Assembly (NCBI GenBank): GCA_018401465.1
Contig: JAGYKE010000002.1
Location: forward strand, 186,001 to 250,000
Source: Aestuariivita sp.
GTDB taxonomy: Bacteria; Pseudomonadota; Alphaproteobacteria; Rhodobacterales; Rhodobacteraceae
Direction: 5' to 3'
Length of the DNA stretch: 64,000 bases
This document shows positions 9,263-18,859 of this stretch, in pieces. Both the position numbers and the translations under genes were made by a program. Each line of letters begins with the position of its first letter. Positions within the stretch are counted from its first letter, which is position 1. The notes beneath the pieces were generated by a model. That model was not told the origin of the DNA, made no database searches, and saw nothing but the letters and a program-made list of their open reading frames with translations.

Positions 9263-10273
9263 ATGGACCTTCTGAACGCCGTCATCGCGCTGGCCAATTT
9301 CGTCATCATCCCGGCCATCGCCTATGGCAGCCAGCTGGCGCTGGGGGCGCTGGGGGTGACGCTGATCTACGGCATCTTGCGGTTTTCGAACTTCGCCCAT
9401 GGCGACACCATGGCCTTCGGGGCGATGATCACGATCCTGATCACCTGGTGGCTGCAGGCGGCGGGCGTAACGCTGGGGCCGCTGCCCACGGCGCTGCTCG
9501 CCCTGCCCTTCGGGATCCTGGGCTGCATCGCGCTTCTGGTGATCACCGACCGCGCGGTCTATCGCTTCTACCGGGTGCAGAAGGCCAAGCCGGTGATCCT
9601 TGTGATCGTGTCGATGGGCGTCATGTTCATCATGAACGGCATCGTGCGCTTCGTGATCGGCCCGGATGACCAGCGTTTCGCAGATGGCGAACGCTTCATC
9701 ATTTCGGCCGGCACCTTCCGCGAAATGACAGGGCTGGCCGAACCGCTGGCCATCCGCACGAGCCAAGGCATCACGCTGGTGACCGCCATCATCGTGGTTG
9801 TGGTTCTGTTCTGGTTCCTGAACCGCACCCGCACCGGCAAGTCCATGCGCGCCTATTCCGACAACGAGGATCTTGCGCTTCTGTCGGGGATCAACCCCGA
9901 ACGCGTGGTGCTCTACACTTGGATGATCGTGGCGGCGCTGGCGACGATCGCGGGCGTGCTCTATGGCCTCGACAAGAGCTTCAAGCCCTTCACCTATTTC
10001 CAGCTTCTGCTGCCGATCTTCGCGGCGGCCATCGTCGGGGGCCTCGGCAACCCGGTCGGCGCCATCGCGGGCGGCTTCGTCATCGCCTTTTCCGAGGTGA
10101 CGATCACCTATGCTTGGAAGAAGGTGCTGACCTATGCCCTGCCCGAAAGCATGGCACCCGAAGGGTTGGTCCAGCTTCTGTCCACCGATTACAAGTTCGC
10201 GGTCAGCTTCGTGATCTTGCTGATCGTCCTGCTGTTCAAGCCCACGGGCCTCTTCAAGGGGAAAGCGGTATGA
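9263..10273 (+). CDS. branched-chain amino acid ABC transporter permease, LivH type
   Basis: Inner-membrane permease of 336 residues with about eight hydrophobic segments. It carries the LivH-type start (GALGVTLIYGILRFSNFAHGD) and the characteristic cytoplasmic EAA-like loop around NPERVVLYTWMIVAALATIAGVLYG, followed by GGLGNPVGAIAGG. It starts three bases after the LivF-type gene. Its stop overlaps the next permease start as ATGA, so the two permeases are probably translated in coupled fashion and form a heterodimer. Confidence 0.93.
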   Translation: MDLLNAVIALANFVIIPAIAYGSQLALGALGVTLIYGILRFSNFAHGDTMAFGAMITILITWWLQAAGVTLGPLPTALLALPFGILGCIALLVITDRAVYRFYRVQKAKPVILVIVSMGVMFIMNGIVRFVIGPDDQRFADGERFIISAGTFREMTGLAEPLAIRTSQGITLVTAIIVVVVLFWFLNRTRTGKSMRAYSDNEDLALLSGINPERVVLYTWMIVAALATIAGVLYGLDKSFKPFTYFQLLLPIFAAAIVGGLGNPVGAIAGGFVIAFSEVTITYAWKKVLTYALPESMAPEGLVQLLSTDYKFAVSFVILLIVLLFKPTGLFKGKAV

Positions 10274-11574
10274 CCGACAGCGTCAAGTTCACCCTGTATG
10301 CCGCCGGGATCGCGTTGCTGATCATCGCGACCGGCATGATGCAAAGCTGGAACACAGCGCTCATCATCGTGAACATGGGGCTCGTATCGGCCATCATGGC
10401 GCTGGGCGTGAACCTGCAATGGGGCTTTGCGGGGCTGTTCAACGTGGGCGTCATGGGCTTTGTCGCGCTGGGGGGCCTTGCCACGGTGCTGATCGCCATG
10501 CCGCCGGTGACCGACGCCTGGGCGGCGGGGGGGCTGCGCATCATCCTGTCGCTGGTGCTGGGGGCCTTCACCATCGCGGGGGCGATCTTGCTGTACCGCT
10601 ATCTGCCCAAGGGTCGGGCGCGGACGTTGGCGATGATCGCTTTCCTGATCGTGGGATTCTTCGTCTACCGGGCGGCCTTCGACCCCGCGAAGATCGCGAT
10701 CGAGGGCGTCAACCCGGCCTCGACCGGGTATCTGGGCGGTCTTGGCCTGCCGGTGCTGGTGGCCTGGCCCGTGGGCGGATTGCTGGCCGCGGGCGCGGCC
10801 TGGATCATCGGCAAGACGGCGCTGGGTCTGCGGTCGGATTATCTGGCCATCGCGACGCTGGGCATCGCCGAGATCGTGATCGCAGTCCTCAAGAACGAAG
10901 ACTGGCTGGCGCGCGGCGTGAAGAACGTGATCGGCCTGCCCCGCCCCGTTCCCTTCGAGGTCGATCTGCAGAACGATCCCGCCTTCGTCGACCGCGTCAC
11001 CGGCATGGGTTTCGACGTGGTCACGGCGTCGTCGATCTATGTCAAGCTCGGCTATTCGCTTCTGTTCACGGCGGTGCTGATCATCGTCCTCGTCATGGCG
11101 CAGCTGGCGCTGAAGTCGCCCTGGGGCCGCATGATGCGCGCCATCCGCGACAACGAAACCGCGGCCGAAGCGATGGGCAAGGACGTCACCGCGCGGCATC
11201 TGCAGATCTTCGTGCTTGGGTCCGCCATCTGTGGGATCGCGGGCGCGATGATGACCACGCTCGACGGTCAGCTGACGCCGGGGTCCTATCAACCGCTGCG
11301 CTTCACCTTCCTGATCTGGGTGATGGTGATCGTGGGCGGATCAGGCAACAATTTCGGCGCCGTGCTGGGCGGGTTCCTGATCTGGTTCCTCTGGGTGCAG
11401 GTGGAACCGATCGGCATCTGGCTCATGTCGGTGGTGACGTCGGGCATGGCGGACGGCAGCTGGCTGAAGGAGCACCTGCTGGAAAACGCCGCGCATATGC
11501 GGCTGTTCACCATGGGCCTGATCCTGCTTCTGGTGCTGCGCTTCAGCCCGCGGGGGCTGATGCCCGAGAAGTGA
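10270..11574 (+). CDS. branched-chain amino acid ABC transporter permease, LivM type
   Basis: Partner permease of 434 residues. The start at ATG 10270 (MTDSVKFTLYAAG) overlaps the stop of the LivH-type gene by four bases. The LivM hallmark NLQWGFAGLFNVGVMGFVALG lies near residues 45-65 and the EAA-type loop SPWGRMMRAIRDNETAAEAMGKD near 280-300, with about ten membrane segments. The loop between about 120 and 170 is longer than in E. coli LivM. It is the last gene of the ABC operon; a REP-like hairpin element follows before the convergent ATPase gene. Confidence 0.93.
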   Translation: MTDSVKFTLYAAGIALLIIATGMMQSWNTALIIVNMGLVSAIMALGVNLQWGFAGLFNVGVMGFVALGGLATVLIAMPPVTDAWAAGGLRIILSLVLGAFTIAGAILLYRYLPKGRARTLAMIAFLIVGFFVYRAAFDPAKIAIEGVNPASTGYLGGLGLPVLVAWPVGGLLAAGAAWIIGKTALGLRSDYLAIATLGIAEIVIAVLKNEDWLARGVKNVIGLPRPVPFEVDLQNDPAFVDRVTGMGFDVVTASSIYVKLGYSLLFTAVLIIVLVMAQLALKSPWGRMMRAIRDNETAAEAMGKDVTARHLQIFVLGSAICGIAGAMMTTLDGQLTPGSYQPLRFTFLIWVMVIVGGSGNNFGAVLGGFLIWFLWVQVEPIGIWLMSVVTSGMADGSWLKEHLLENAAHMRLFTMGLILLLVLRFSPRGLMPEK

Positions 11575-11576
11575 GG

Positions 11577-11630
11577 GCGAGGGGCTCTGCCCCTCGCGCT
11601 CCCCGGGATATTTGTGAACCCGAAGAAGAA
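11577..11630. repeat. REP-like intergenic hairpin element, copy 2
   Basis: A perfect 9-bp hairpin (11577-11585 with 11589-11597, loop TCT) is followed by CCCCGGGATATTT and a purine-rich GAAGAAGAACGGAG tail. It lies between two convergent genes and probably also ends transcription of the ABC operon. Its plan matches the element at 8331-8425. Confidence 0.6.
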
Positions 11631-11641
11631 CGGAGTGCATT

Positions 11642-13174
11642 TCAGCGCCCCTTGAAGAGCCCGCCCAGAATGCCCCGCACGATGCGGCGACCGGTAGTGC
11701 CGGTCAGTTCCTTCACGACCATGCGAGTCATCGCCTCGCCGAAATCGGGGCCTTGCGACCGGCGCGAGGTCGACCGTTCCACCCGCGTGCCGCTGTAGCG
11801 CCGCGCGGCGTTGAATTCACGCTGTGCCTCGGCCTCGGCGCGGGCTTCGGCGTCCTCGGCGGCGCGGGCGGCCTGCGTGGCGCGCTCCTGCAAGATCTCG
11901 TAGGCCGAGCGGCGGTCGAGGGTCCGATCATATTTCCCCGCCATGGGGGATGCCGACAGGATCGCGCGGCGTTCCTCCGGCGTGATGGGGCCCAGATGCG
12001 ACGATGGCGGGCGGATCAGGGTGCGTTCCACCACGCCGGGGATGCCCTTGCGTTCGAGCATCGAGGTCACCGCCTCGCCCACGCCGACCTCGCGGATGGC
12101 GTCTTCGGTCGGAAAGCGGGGATTGTCGCGATAGGTCTGCGCGGCAAGCTTGAGGTCCTTGCGGTCCTTCGCCGTGAAGGCGCGCAGCGCGTGCTGCACC
12201 CGGTTGCCCAGCTGGCCGAGGATATCCTCGGGCACGTCGGCGGGGTTCTGGGTGATGAAATAGACGCCCACCCCCTTGGACCGGATCAGGCGCGCCACCT
12301 GTTCCACCTTGTCGACCAGCGCCTTGGGCGCGCCGTCGAACAGCAGATGCGCCTCGTCGAAGAAGAAGACGAGCTTCGGTTTCTCGGGGTCGCCCACTTC
12401 GGGCAGCGTCTCGAACAGCTCGGACAGCAGCCACAGAAGGAACGTGGCGTACAGCCGGGGCGACCCCATCAGCTTGTCCGCGGCAAGGATGTTCACCATC
12501 CCGCGGCCGTCTGCGTCGATGCGCATCAGGTCGGCGAGGTCCAGCGCCGGTTCCCCGAAAAAGGCCGAGCCGCCCTGCGTGTCGAGCACGAGAAGACGCC
12601 GCTGGATCGCGCCGATGGACGCGACCGAAATGTTGCCATAGCGCAGCGACAGGCGTTCGCGTTCTTCGCCCGCCCAGACCAGCAGCGCCTGCAGGTCCTT
12701 GAGGTCAAGAAGGGGCATGCCTTCTTCGTCGGCCACCCGGAAGACGATGTTGAGAATGCCCTCCTGCGCCTCGGTCAGCTCCAGAAGCCGCGACAGAAGA
12801 AGCGGGCCCATTTCCGACACGGTGGTGCGCACCGGGTGGCCCTGATCGCCGAAGAGATCCCAGAAGGTGACCGGGAAGGTCTGATAGGCGAAGTCGGCGA
12901 AGCCGATCTTTGCGGCGCGTTCGGTGAAGGGCTTGTGCAGCTTGTGATTGGGGCTGCCCGCCCGGGCAAGGCCCGAGAGATCGCCTTTCACATCCGCCAT
13001 GAAGACCGGCACACCCGCACTCGAAAACCCTTCGGCAAGGATCTGCAGCGTGACGGTCTTACCGGTGCCGGTGGCACCCGCGATGAGACCGTGACGGTTC
13101 GCATATCCAAGCAGAAGATGCTGCGGCGTGCCGTATTCAGGCCCCCCGCCACCAATAAAGATTGTGCCGTCCAC
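11642..13174 (-). CDS. HerA/DUF853-like ATPase
   Basis: A 510-residue P-loop ATPase of the DUF853/HerA-like family. The Walker A motif GATGTGKT is at about residues 33-40, Walker B ([12 protein letters not shown]) near 270, and a conserved [19 protein letters not shown] segment near 315-330. A charged, alanine-rich helical stretch follows near 435-465. The open frame extends to 13489, but homology begins at [14 protein letters not shown] 13174 has a GGAGG site ten bases upstream and is preferred; TTG 13183 would leave only one base of spacing. Relatives are thought to be DNA or membrane-associated motor ATPases of unknown task. Confidence 0.85.
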   Translation of the reverse strand: MDGTIFIGGGGPEYGTPQHLLLGYANRHGLIAGATGTGKTVTLQILAEGFSSAGVPVFMADVKGDLSGLARAGSPNHKLHKPFTERAAKIGFADFAYQTFPVTFWDLFGDQGHPVRTTVSEMGPLLLSRLLELTEAQEGILNIVFRVADEEGMPLLDLKDLQALLVWAGEERERLSLRYGNISVASIGAIQRRLLVLDTQGGSAFFGEPALDLADLMRIDADGRGMVNILAADKLMGSPRLYATFLLWLLSELFETLPEVGDPEKPKLVFFFDEAHLLFDGAPKALVDKVEQVARLIRSKGVGVYFITQNPADVPEDILGQLGNRVQHALRAFTAKDRKDLKLAAQTYRDNPRFPTEDAIREVGVGEAVTSMLERKGIPGVVERTLIRPPSSHLGPITPEERRAILSASPMAGKYDRTLDRRSAYEILQERATQAARAAEDAEARAEAEAQREFNAARRYSGTRVERSTSRRSQGPDFGEAMTRMVVKELTGTTGRRIVRGILGGLFKGR

Positions 13175-13200
13175 GCGCTCCAAGCCTCCATGTGTTGCTG

Positions 13201-13329
13201 CGGTCCGCTTCGAGCATACAAACTTAATCTTTGTCTGCGAAAGTCCTCTTGTTTTCCGGGGGCCCGGCCCCGGGGAAACGACTTCCTCCCTGTCAGACTG
13301 GCCGCGCCTTCGGGTGCGGCCGCTTTTTT
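13201..13329 (+). ncRNA. candidate small RNA ending in a UUCG-loop terminator
   Basis: A 9-bp stem (13300-13308 with 13313-13321, one G-T wobble) closed by a TTCG loop is followed by GCTTTTTT, a strong plus-strand terminator. The genes around it are on the minus strand or start later, so the terminated transcript must begin between about 13190 and 13290. That stretch contains several C-rich CCTCC or CCTC motifs (near 13186, 13245 and 13284), which could pair with ribosome-binding sites, as in the CcsR-type RNAs of Rhodobacter. No clear promoter was found, so the 5' end is a guess. Confidence 0.4.
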
Positions 13330-13415
13330 GACGCCAAGCCGCGTCAATACTGCTTAACGCGTGAATATGTTTGAAGAAAAACCGCGCGCATTCCTCGGAT
13401 TCCCCCGCATTCCTG

Positions 13416-13444
13416 TTGACCGCTGTCCGGCCCAAGCGTAACAT
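13416..13444 (+). promoter_or_regulatory. sigma-70-type promoter
   Basis: TTGACC at 13416-13421 and TAACAT at 13439-13444 are separated by 17 bases. Transcription would start near 13451, about 200 bases before the IalB gene. That gives either a long structured leader or a separate short RNA. Confidence 0.6.
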
Positions 13445-13491
13445 TTTCGTAATGACTAAGTCGGCCAGTCCGACGGGGAGAGAAGCCAAGG

Positions 13492-13513
13492 AAGGGGACC
13501 GAAAGGTCCCCTT
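13492..13513 (+). terminator. GNRA-loop hairpin, possible weak terminator
   Basis: A 9-bp stem (13492-13500 with 13505-13513) is closed by a GAAA tetraloop and followed by only TG. A 5-bp hairpin (13460-13464 with 13470-13474) precedes it. With the promoter at 13416-13444 this could define an RNA of about 65 nt or be part of the leader of the IalB gene. The short T run makes termination uncertain. Confidence 0.4.
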
Positions 13514-13647
13514 TGCACATTGCGGAGAATGGCTTTGCCGGTGACGCCGTCACACGGGAGTGATGCCGCCAGAGGTCGATTGGTGACTGACATGCCCCCG
13601 CGCCCATGCTAGAGACGCGCAACCTGTCACCAACCGATGTGAGTTCT

Positions 13648-14244
13648 ATGTTCAAGCACTGGATGACCGTGTCGGCACTGACGATGATGGCCCTTGCGGG
13701 GCCCGTCGCGGCGCAGACCCAAACGACCGAAGAGACCACCGGCACGACGCCGCCGCAGCTCGATCTGGGCACGCCCGAGGGGCCGCAGCTCGGCGAACGC
13801 TATGCACGCGAGGAATCGGGCGACTGGACCATAGCCTGCATCAAGACCGAGGCCGAAACCGATCCCTGTTCGATGCTGCAGCTTCTGCAGGACGATCAGG
13901 GCAACACGCTGGGCGAAATCTCGATCTTCCGGCTGGCGGGCGGCGGTCAGGCGGTCGCAGGCGGCACGATCGTCGTGCCGCTCGAGACGCTTCTGACCGC
14001 GCAGGTGGTGATCTCTGTCGATGACGGCCAGGGCAAGCGCTACAATTATTCCTTCTGCAGCCCGATGGGATGCGTTGCGCAGATCGGCTTCACCGAAGCG
14101 GATATCGACGCGTTCAAGCGCGGCAAGGAAGCCCGCGTGATCATCGTGCCCGCGCCGGCACCCGATCAGCGGGTCGAACTGAATATGTCGCTGGTGGGCT
14201 TCACCGCCGGATTCGACAAGACAGACGAGCTCGAAGCGAACTGA
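13648..14244 (+). CDS. invasion-associated locus B (IalB) family periplasmic protein
   Basis: A 198-residue exported protein. The signal peptide covers about residues 1-23 (MFKHWMTVSALTMMALAGPVAAQ), followed by a Thr/Pro-rich linker and the IalB domain from about 60 (SGDWTIACIKTEAETDPCSM). It has four cysteines likely to pair, including the C..GC around YNYSFCSPMGC. The family was named from Bartonella but is widespread in non-pathogenic alphaproteobacteria, and its molecular role is unclear. ATG 13648 was chosen over 13606 because it begins the signal peptide. A hairpin terminator follows the gene. Confidence 0.88.
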   Translation: MFKHWMTVSALTMMALAGPVAAQTQTTEETTGTTPPQLDLGTPEGPQLGERYAREESGDWTIACIKTEAETDPCSMLQLLQDDQGNTLGEISIFRLAGGGQAVAGGTIVVPLETLLTAQVVISVDDGQGKRYNYSFCSPMGCVAQIGFTEADIDAFKRGKEARVIIVPAPAPDQRVELNMSLVGFTAGFDKTDELEAN

Positions 14245-14267
14245 AACACCGCCCTTTTGGGCACCGG

Positions 14268-14297
14268 ACCGCCGCACCCCCCGGGCGCGGCGGTTTG
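14268..14297 (+). terminator. hairpin terminator after the IalB gene
   Basis: A perfect 8-bp stem (14268-14275 with 14287-14294) is followed by TTTG. A small GCCC-TTTT-GGGC hairpin precedes it at 14251-14262. The convergent ketosynthase gene ends at 14302. Confidence 0.55.
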
Positions 14298-14301
14298 CGT
14301 T

Positions 14302-15510
14302 TCACACGCGCCGCAGGACCAGCACTGCGTTCATGCCGCCGAAGGCGAAGGCGTTCGACATGGCAACTTCGACCTTCGCCTCGCGCGCAACGTTCGGCAC
14401 GACGTCAAGCGCGCATTCCGGGTCGGGTTCTTCATATCCGATGGTGGGCGCGATCACACCGTCGCGCAGCGCCATGATGCAGGCCAGCAGTTCGACCGCG
14501 CCCGTGCCACCGATGAGATGGCCGTGCATCGACTTGGTCGACGAAATCATCAGCCGGTCGGCATGGGGCCCGAAGACATCGGCGACCGCCGCGCATTCGG
14601 TCTTGTCGTTGGCCGCCGTGCCGGTGCCATGGGCGTTGATATAGCCCACCTCAGCGCGGTCTATCCCTGCGTCCCTGAGCGCCCCCGCCATGGCCCGCGC
14701 CGCGCCCTGTTTCGACGGCATGACGATGTCGGCGGCGTCAGACGACATGGCGAAGCCCGCCACTTCGGCCAGGATCTCGGCGCCGCGGGCCTTCGCATGC
14801 TCCATCTCCTCGAAGACGAAGATCCCCGCGCCCTCGCCCTGCACCATGCCGTTGCGGTTGGCGCTGAAGGGGCGGCAGGCGTCCTTCGACATGACGCGCA
14901 GCCCTTCCCAGGCCTTGATGCCGCCAAAGCACAGCATCGATTCCGACCCGCCCGTGATCATCGCGGGCGCCATCCCCGACCGCACCATGGCGAAGGCCTG
15001 CGCCATGGCGTGGTTGGACGACGCGCAGGCGGTCGAGACGGTGAAGGACGGCCCCCGCAGGTTCCATTCCATCGACACATGCGCGGCGGCGGCGTTGTTC
15101 ATCAGCTTCGGCACGACGAAGGGATGAACGCGGTTCTTCCCCTCTTCATAGACCGAGCGGTAGTTTTCATCCCATGTGCTGACGCCGCCCCCGGCGGTGC
15201 CCAGCACCACGCCCGAGCGGTTGGCCTCTTCTCCGGTGAACTCGATCCCGGATTGCTCGATCGCTTCGCGCGCTGCCGTCAGGGTGAACTGGGTGAAGCG
15301 GTCGTAAAGCGACATCTGCTGACGGTTGAAGCGGCCTTCGGCCTCGAACCCGCGCACTTGCCCGCCGATGCGGATCGACAGGCGGTCGACGTCGCGGAAG
15401 TCGAGCTCTCCGATCCCGCAGCGGCCTTCGCGCATGGCCTCCAGCGTTTCGGGCACGGAATGCCCCAGCGCGTTGATCGTGCCCGCCCCGGTGATGACGA
15501 CGCGACGCAC
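14302..15510 (-). CDS. beta-ketoacyl-ACP synthase (KAS II/FabF-like)
   Basis: A 402-residue condensing enzyme that elongates acyl chains on acyl carrier protein. The catalytic triad is complete: Cys162 in TACASS, His294 in NAHGTGT and His331 in MHGHLIG, with Lys326. It lies nine bases after a dedicated ACP gene, which follows lpxD. The three genes probably form an operon supplying an acyl chain to the outer-membrane lipid, in analogy to the acpXL/fabF clusters of other alphaproteobacteria. That specialisation is inference; general fatty acid synthesis cannot be excluded. Confidence 0.9.
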   Translation of the reverse strand: MRRVVITGAGTINALGHSVPETLEAMREGRCGIGELDFRDVDRLSIRIGGQVRGFEAEGRFNRQQMSLYDRFTQFTLTAAREAIEQSGIEFTGEEANRSGVVLGTAGGGVSTWDENYRSVYEEGKNRVHPFVVPKLMNNAAAAHVSMEWNLRGPSFTVSTACASSNHAMAQAFAMVRSGMAPAMITGGSESMLCFGGIKAWEGLRVMSKDACRPFSANRNGMVQGEGAGIFVFEEMEHAKARGAEILAEVAGFAMSSDAADIVMPSKQGAARAMAGALRDAGIDRAEVGYINAHGTGTAANDKTECAAVADVFGPHADRLMISSTKSMHGHLIGGTGAVELLACIMALRDGVIAPTIGYEEPDPECALDVVPNVAREAKVEVAMSNAFAFGGMNAVLVLRRV

Positions 15511-15519
15511 CGGCGGCCC

Positions 15520-15780
15520 TTACGCCGTCTTCTCGGCGATCAGGCGTTCGATCCCGGCGACGATGGCCGCGACGGACGAAATGTCGAAATCCCCGGCCTG
15601 CGGATCATTGGCGTTGAAGGGGACCTGGATATCGAAGGCTTCCTCGATCGCGAAGATGCTTTCGACCAGACCGAGCGAGTCGATGCCGAGGTCTTCCAGC
15701 GTGCTCCCGGGGCTTACGTCCGAAGGTTCGAGCACGGCCTGCTCCGCGATGATGGCGATGACCTTGTCCTGCACATTCAT
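15520..15780 (-). CDS. acyl carrier protein
   Basis: An 86-residue acidic acyl carrier protein. The phosphopantetheine attachment site is Ser35 in LEDLGIDSLGLVES. The frame also has an ATG at 15786, but GGGGGA lies directly against it, whereas for ATG 15780 the same site has six bases of spacing, so 15780 is preferred. Its position between lpxD and a FabF-like ketosynthase suggests a specialised carrier for lipid A acyl chains rather than the housekeeping AcpP. Confidence 0.9.
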   Translation of the reverse strand: MNVQDKVIAIIAEQAVLEPSDVSPGSTLEDLGIDSLGLVESIFAIEEAFDIQVPFNANDPQAGDFDISSVAAIVAGIERLIAEKTA

Positions 15781-15812
15781 GGGCATTCCCCCGCTGCCGT
15801 TGCGAGCGTGAT

Positions 15813-16904
15813 TTAGTCACTGTCACCGCGTTTGAAAACCGCCTTTTGCAGCGCCGCGACATCGCGCATCAGGCGCGGCAGGCGGCGCAGCGCCTTGTAG
15901 CTTTCGATCTGCGCGTCCATCTTCGTGGCCGGGTATCCCAGAAGCGCGCGGCCCGCGGGCACGTTCGACAGGACAATGCTGCCGCCCCCCACGATGACCC
16001 GGTCGCCCAGCACGATGTTGTCGCTGACACCGGCCTTGCCGCCCAGGACCACATGGTTGCCGATGCGGGCCGATCCGGCAATGGCTGCATGGGCGCAGAT
16101 CAGGCAATCTTCGCCCAGGATCACGTTGTGGCCGATCTGGACAAGGTTATCGATCTTGGTGCGGTCGCCGACGATGGTGTCGCGCACGGTGCCGTTATCG
16201 ATGGTGCTGTTGGCGCCGATCTCCACATCGTCGCCGATGCTGACCGCGCCCAGCGAATGGATGCGCACATAGGCCTGCGCGGCGGTGTCGCCCTGATCGC
16301 CAAGGCTGGCGCGCACCGCCTCGACACCCGAAACCTCGGGGGTGACGAAGGAAAAGCCATCGCCGCCGATGCGGACCCCGGGCTGCAGATGGACGCGGGC
16401 ACCGATCCGGGCGCGCGCGCCGATGCTGACCTGTTCGCGCAGAAAGCCCCCCGGCCCAATCTGCGCGTCGGCCCCCACAAAGACCTGCGGCCCGATCACC
16501 GTGCCCGCCTCGATCCGCGCGCGGGGGCCGATGACCGACAGCGGCCCGACATGGACGTCGGTGCCCAGTTCGGCCGTGGGTTCGATCACAGCGGAAGGAT
16601 GGATGCCGTCCGCGAAATGCTGTCCCGGATCGAAGAGGCGCGATACGCCGGCCATCGCATGGCGCGGCCTGCGCGGCAGGATCGCGCCCTGCAGCCCGAG
16701 GGCCGCCCAGTCGGCACCGTCCCACATGACAGCAGCGCGCGCCTGTCCTGCGCCCAGTTGCGCGGCGAATTCGGGTTTCAGCGCCATGGCAAGGTCGGAG
16801 GGCCCGGCTCCGGCCGGTTCGGCCACGCCGGTCACCTCCAGCGCGCCGTCGCCTGCGAACGCCGCGCCGATGGCGCGCGCAATATCGTCCAGCCTATGGG
16901 GCAT
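15813..16904 (-). CDS. lpxD: UDP-3-O-acylglucosamine N-acyltransferase
   Basis: Third step of lipid A synthesis: transfers a 3-hydroxyacyl chain from ACP to the amino group of UDP-3-O-acylglucosamine. The 363-residue length is normal. After an N-terminal uridine-binding domain (about 1-100) the protein is a left-handed beta helix of hexapeptide repeats (about 105-330), with the conserved catalytic-histidine region [10 protein letters not shown] and the C-terminal helix KALRRLPRL. It is the first gene of the lpxD-ACP-ketosynthase set and is not beside lpxA/fabZ as in E. coli. It starts 43 bases after the stop of the L,D-transpeptidase gene on the same strand. Confidence 0.95.
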   Translation of the reverse strand: MPHRLDDIARAIGAAFAGDGALEVTGVAEPAGAGPSDLAMALKPEFAAQLGAGQARAAVMWDGADWAALGLQGAILPRRPRHAMAGVSRLFDPGQHFADGIHPSAVIEPTAELGTDVHVGPLSVIGPRARIEAGTVIGPQVFVGADAQIGPGGFLREQVSIGARARIGARVHLQPGVRIGGDGFSFVTPEVSGVEAVRASLGDQGDTAAQAYVRIHSLGAVSIGDDVEIGANSTIDNGTVRDTIVGDRTKIDNLVQIGHNVILGEDCLICAHAAIAGSARIGNHVVLGGKAGVSDNIVLGDRVIVGGGSIVLSNVPAGRALLGYPATKMDAQIESYKALRRLPRLMRDVAALQKAVFKRGDSD

Positions 16905-16947
16905 CGCGGCTTCCGATCCCTTGTTCCAGGTTCTGCCGCAGAAGTGA

Positions 16948-18552
16948 TTAGCCCTGAATGTCGGGAAGGGCCACCCCCGCCGCGCTCAGCGCCTCCCAGA
17001 TCTTGGCGTCGCGGCCATAGACGTCGCGGCGATATTCGATCTGGCCGCGTTCGTTGGTCTGGGCCGTACGGTAGATCAGGTGCACCGGAACCGGTTTTTT
17101 CAGATCGACCTGGGTTTCGCGGTTCGTCTCGAGCACCTTGTGGAAATAGGCCTTGGGGTCATCCTCCTGCGCGGCAAGAAGCGCATAGGCGAAGTCGAAC
17201 GGATCGGCGAGACGGATGCAGCCATGGCTGTAGGCCCGCACCTCGTGCGCGAAAAGATGCTTCTGCGGCGTGTCGTGCAGATAGATGTTGTGCACGTTCG
17301 GGAACATGAACTTCACCAGACCCAGCGCATTGCTCTCGCCCGGCGGCTGGCGCATCGAGAAGGGGAAGCTGCGGCTCGAAAAGCGCGAGAAATCGACCGC
17401 GTTGCGGTTGATCTCGCGTCCACGGGAATCGGTGATGACAAGGTGGCGCACGGCGTTCGGATTGCGCTGCAGCGCGGGCAGGTATTCCTTCGCGATGATC
17501 GAGCGGGGCACGAACCAGCTCGGGTTGATGACCATGTGCTCCATCACGTCCGAAAACTCGGGGCTGCGCTGGTCGGGCACGTTCTTGCCGATGACAGAGC
17601 GGGTGCGGAAGGTCTCGTGCCCGTGGTCGATGATGCGCGCATGGAAATCGGCGAGGTTGACCAGGATGTGGCGGTCGCCGCGTTCGCGGTTCAGCCAGCG
17701 TTCACGCTCCATCGCCACGATGATCGCGCGCATCCGCGCGCGAGGATCGATGTTGATCTCGGCGATTGTCCCCTGCCCCGCGATGCCGTCCACCTCGAGC
17801 CCGTGGGCAAGCTGGAAGGCACTGACCGCCGCCTGCAGATCGGTGTCGTAGCTGGCCTTCGAGGTGGGTGCGAGAAACCCCATCGCGATCAGCCGGTCGC
17901 GCAGGGCGACGACCTCGGGCCCCGTGTCGCCGGGGGCGAGCGCGCTGGCCCGCACCGCCGGTCCCCAGCCGCCTTCGGCGATGCGCGCCTCGAGCCGGAT
18001 CTTCTGCGCCAGAAGCGCGCGGTATTCGATGGTCTGGGGCGGCAGCGAGGCGATGAAATCGACCGGGTCCTCGCGCGAGATCATGGCAAGGTAACTGGCG
18101 CGGTCGCGGTAGGGCACCTCGCGCACGATGTCCTCGTCGATCCGCGACGGGATCAGCGCACCGGTCTGGATGTCACGGGCATATTGCAGGAAGACGCGCG
18201 ACATCTCGACCTCGAGCAGGCCCAGATCGCGGCTGCTGCGCACCGCGCGCATGCGCTCCATCAGGTCATCCATGTCATACCGGTCGACGGGCAGACCGTG
18301 CCGGTCGGCCTGCGCCAGCGCCGTCAGCAGCGCCTGTCGCCGCGCGGTGTCGTCGGCATCGGTATCGGTCCAGATCGGCTGGAAATCCCGCCCGCGATAG
18401 AAAGAGGCGATGTCGGCATCGCGCGAGGCCGCCTCGGCCACCGCCTGCTTGAACCCGGTCATCTGCTGCGCAAAAGCCTGACCCGCGCCAAACACCATGG
18501 CTGCGCCGATCAGCGCGCCCAGCACGCGTCGGATGCCGTTCTGTCCTGTCAT
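16948..18552 (-). CDS. murein L,D-transpeptidase (YcbB/LdtD type)
   Basis: A 534-residue exported enzyme that forms 3-3 cross-links in peptidoglycan. The signal peptide is at about 1-29 (ending GQAFAQQ), a scaffold region follows, a peptidoglycan-binding domain (PG_binding_1) lies at about 205-265, and the YkuD catalytic domain at about 295-480 carries [11 protein letters not shown] with Cys445 as nucleophile. This domain order and length match LdtD. The frame is open to 19032, but ATG 18552 opens into the signal peptide. It is divergent from a YcbK-like M15 peptidase gene; ycbB and ycbK are also adjacent in E. coli, which supports a shared envelope role. Confidence 0.93.
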   Translation of the reverse strand: MTGQNGIRRVLGALIGAAMVFGAGQAFAQQMTGFKQAVAEAASRDADIASFYRGRDFQPIWTDTDADDTARRQALLTALAQADRHGLPVDRYDMDDLMERMRAVRSSRDLGLLEVEMSRVFLQYARDIQTGALIPSRIDEDIVREVPYRDRASYLAMISREDPVDFIASLPPQTIEYRALLAQKIRLEARIAEGGWGPAVRASALAPGDTGPEVVALRDRLIAMGFLAPTSKASYDTDLQAAVSAFQLAHGLEVDGIAGQGTIAEINIDPRARMRAIIVAMERERWLNRERGDRHILVNLADFHARIIDHGHETFRTRSVIGKNVPDQRSPEFSDVMEHMVINPSWFVPRSIIAKEYLPALQRNPNAVRHLVITDSRGREINRNAVDFSRFSSRSFPFSMRQPPGESNALGLVKFMFPNVHNIYLHDTPQKHLFAHEVRAYSHGCIRLADPFDFAYALLAAQEDDPKAYFHKVLETNRETQVDLKKPVPVHLIYRTAQTNERGQIEYRRDVYGRDAKIWEALSAAGVALPDIQG

Positions 18553-18859
18553 AATACCCCAAACCCTTTTACTTGTCCCGGACGCGCCGAGTTTCGCCAC
18601 TGCAGACCTGTCCTGTCCACATACTTTTTCGGGAGGACCGCACCTCGGGTCGGTAACGCCGCAGAGGGCGGTGAATCTAGGCAAGCCCGCAACACTGCGC
18701 GAAAATTCGCCGAAAACCCTTGTTACAGGAGCGTAGCAAAATTCACGGCTTGGCGAACGAATCGACCTATGCCATACCTTTCGCAGTCTTGGGGGACGAT
18801 ACGACAGCGACCGTAACATCGGTTGCAGGCAGGACTTCAGCGTACGGGACGACGCAGGC
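18553..18859. other. 307-base divergent promoter region
   Basis: It separates the L,D-transpeptidase and M15 peptidase genes and has no protein gene. A weak plus-strand promoter candidate is TTGGCG (18750-18755) and CATACC (18773-18778) with 17-base spacing. No clear operator, riboswitch or hairpin was seen. Confidence 0.45.

Larger units (their letters stand above)
13175..13647. other. 473-base intergenic region with two candidate small transcripts
   Basis: This region, between the divergent HerA-like and IalB genes, holds no convincing protein gene. On the plus strand it contains an intrinsic terminator at 13300-13329 with no plus-strand gene before it, then a sigma-70-type promoter at 13416-13444, and two hairpins at 13460-13474 and 13492-13513. 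The two parts are described separately. Confidence 0.6.

Noticed and set aside
6398-9766. Very long minus-strand open frame (1122 codons) opposite the ABC transporter genes
   Set aside because: It is an antisense shadow of high-GC coding sequence. It has His/Arg/Asp-rich low-complexity translation and no family resemblance, and it spans several real genes with terminators.
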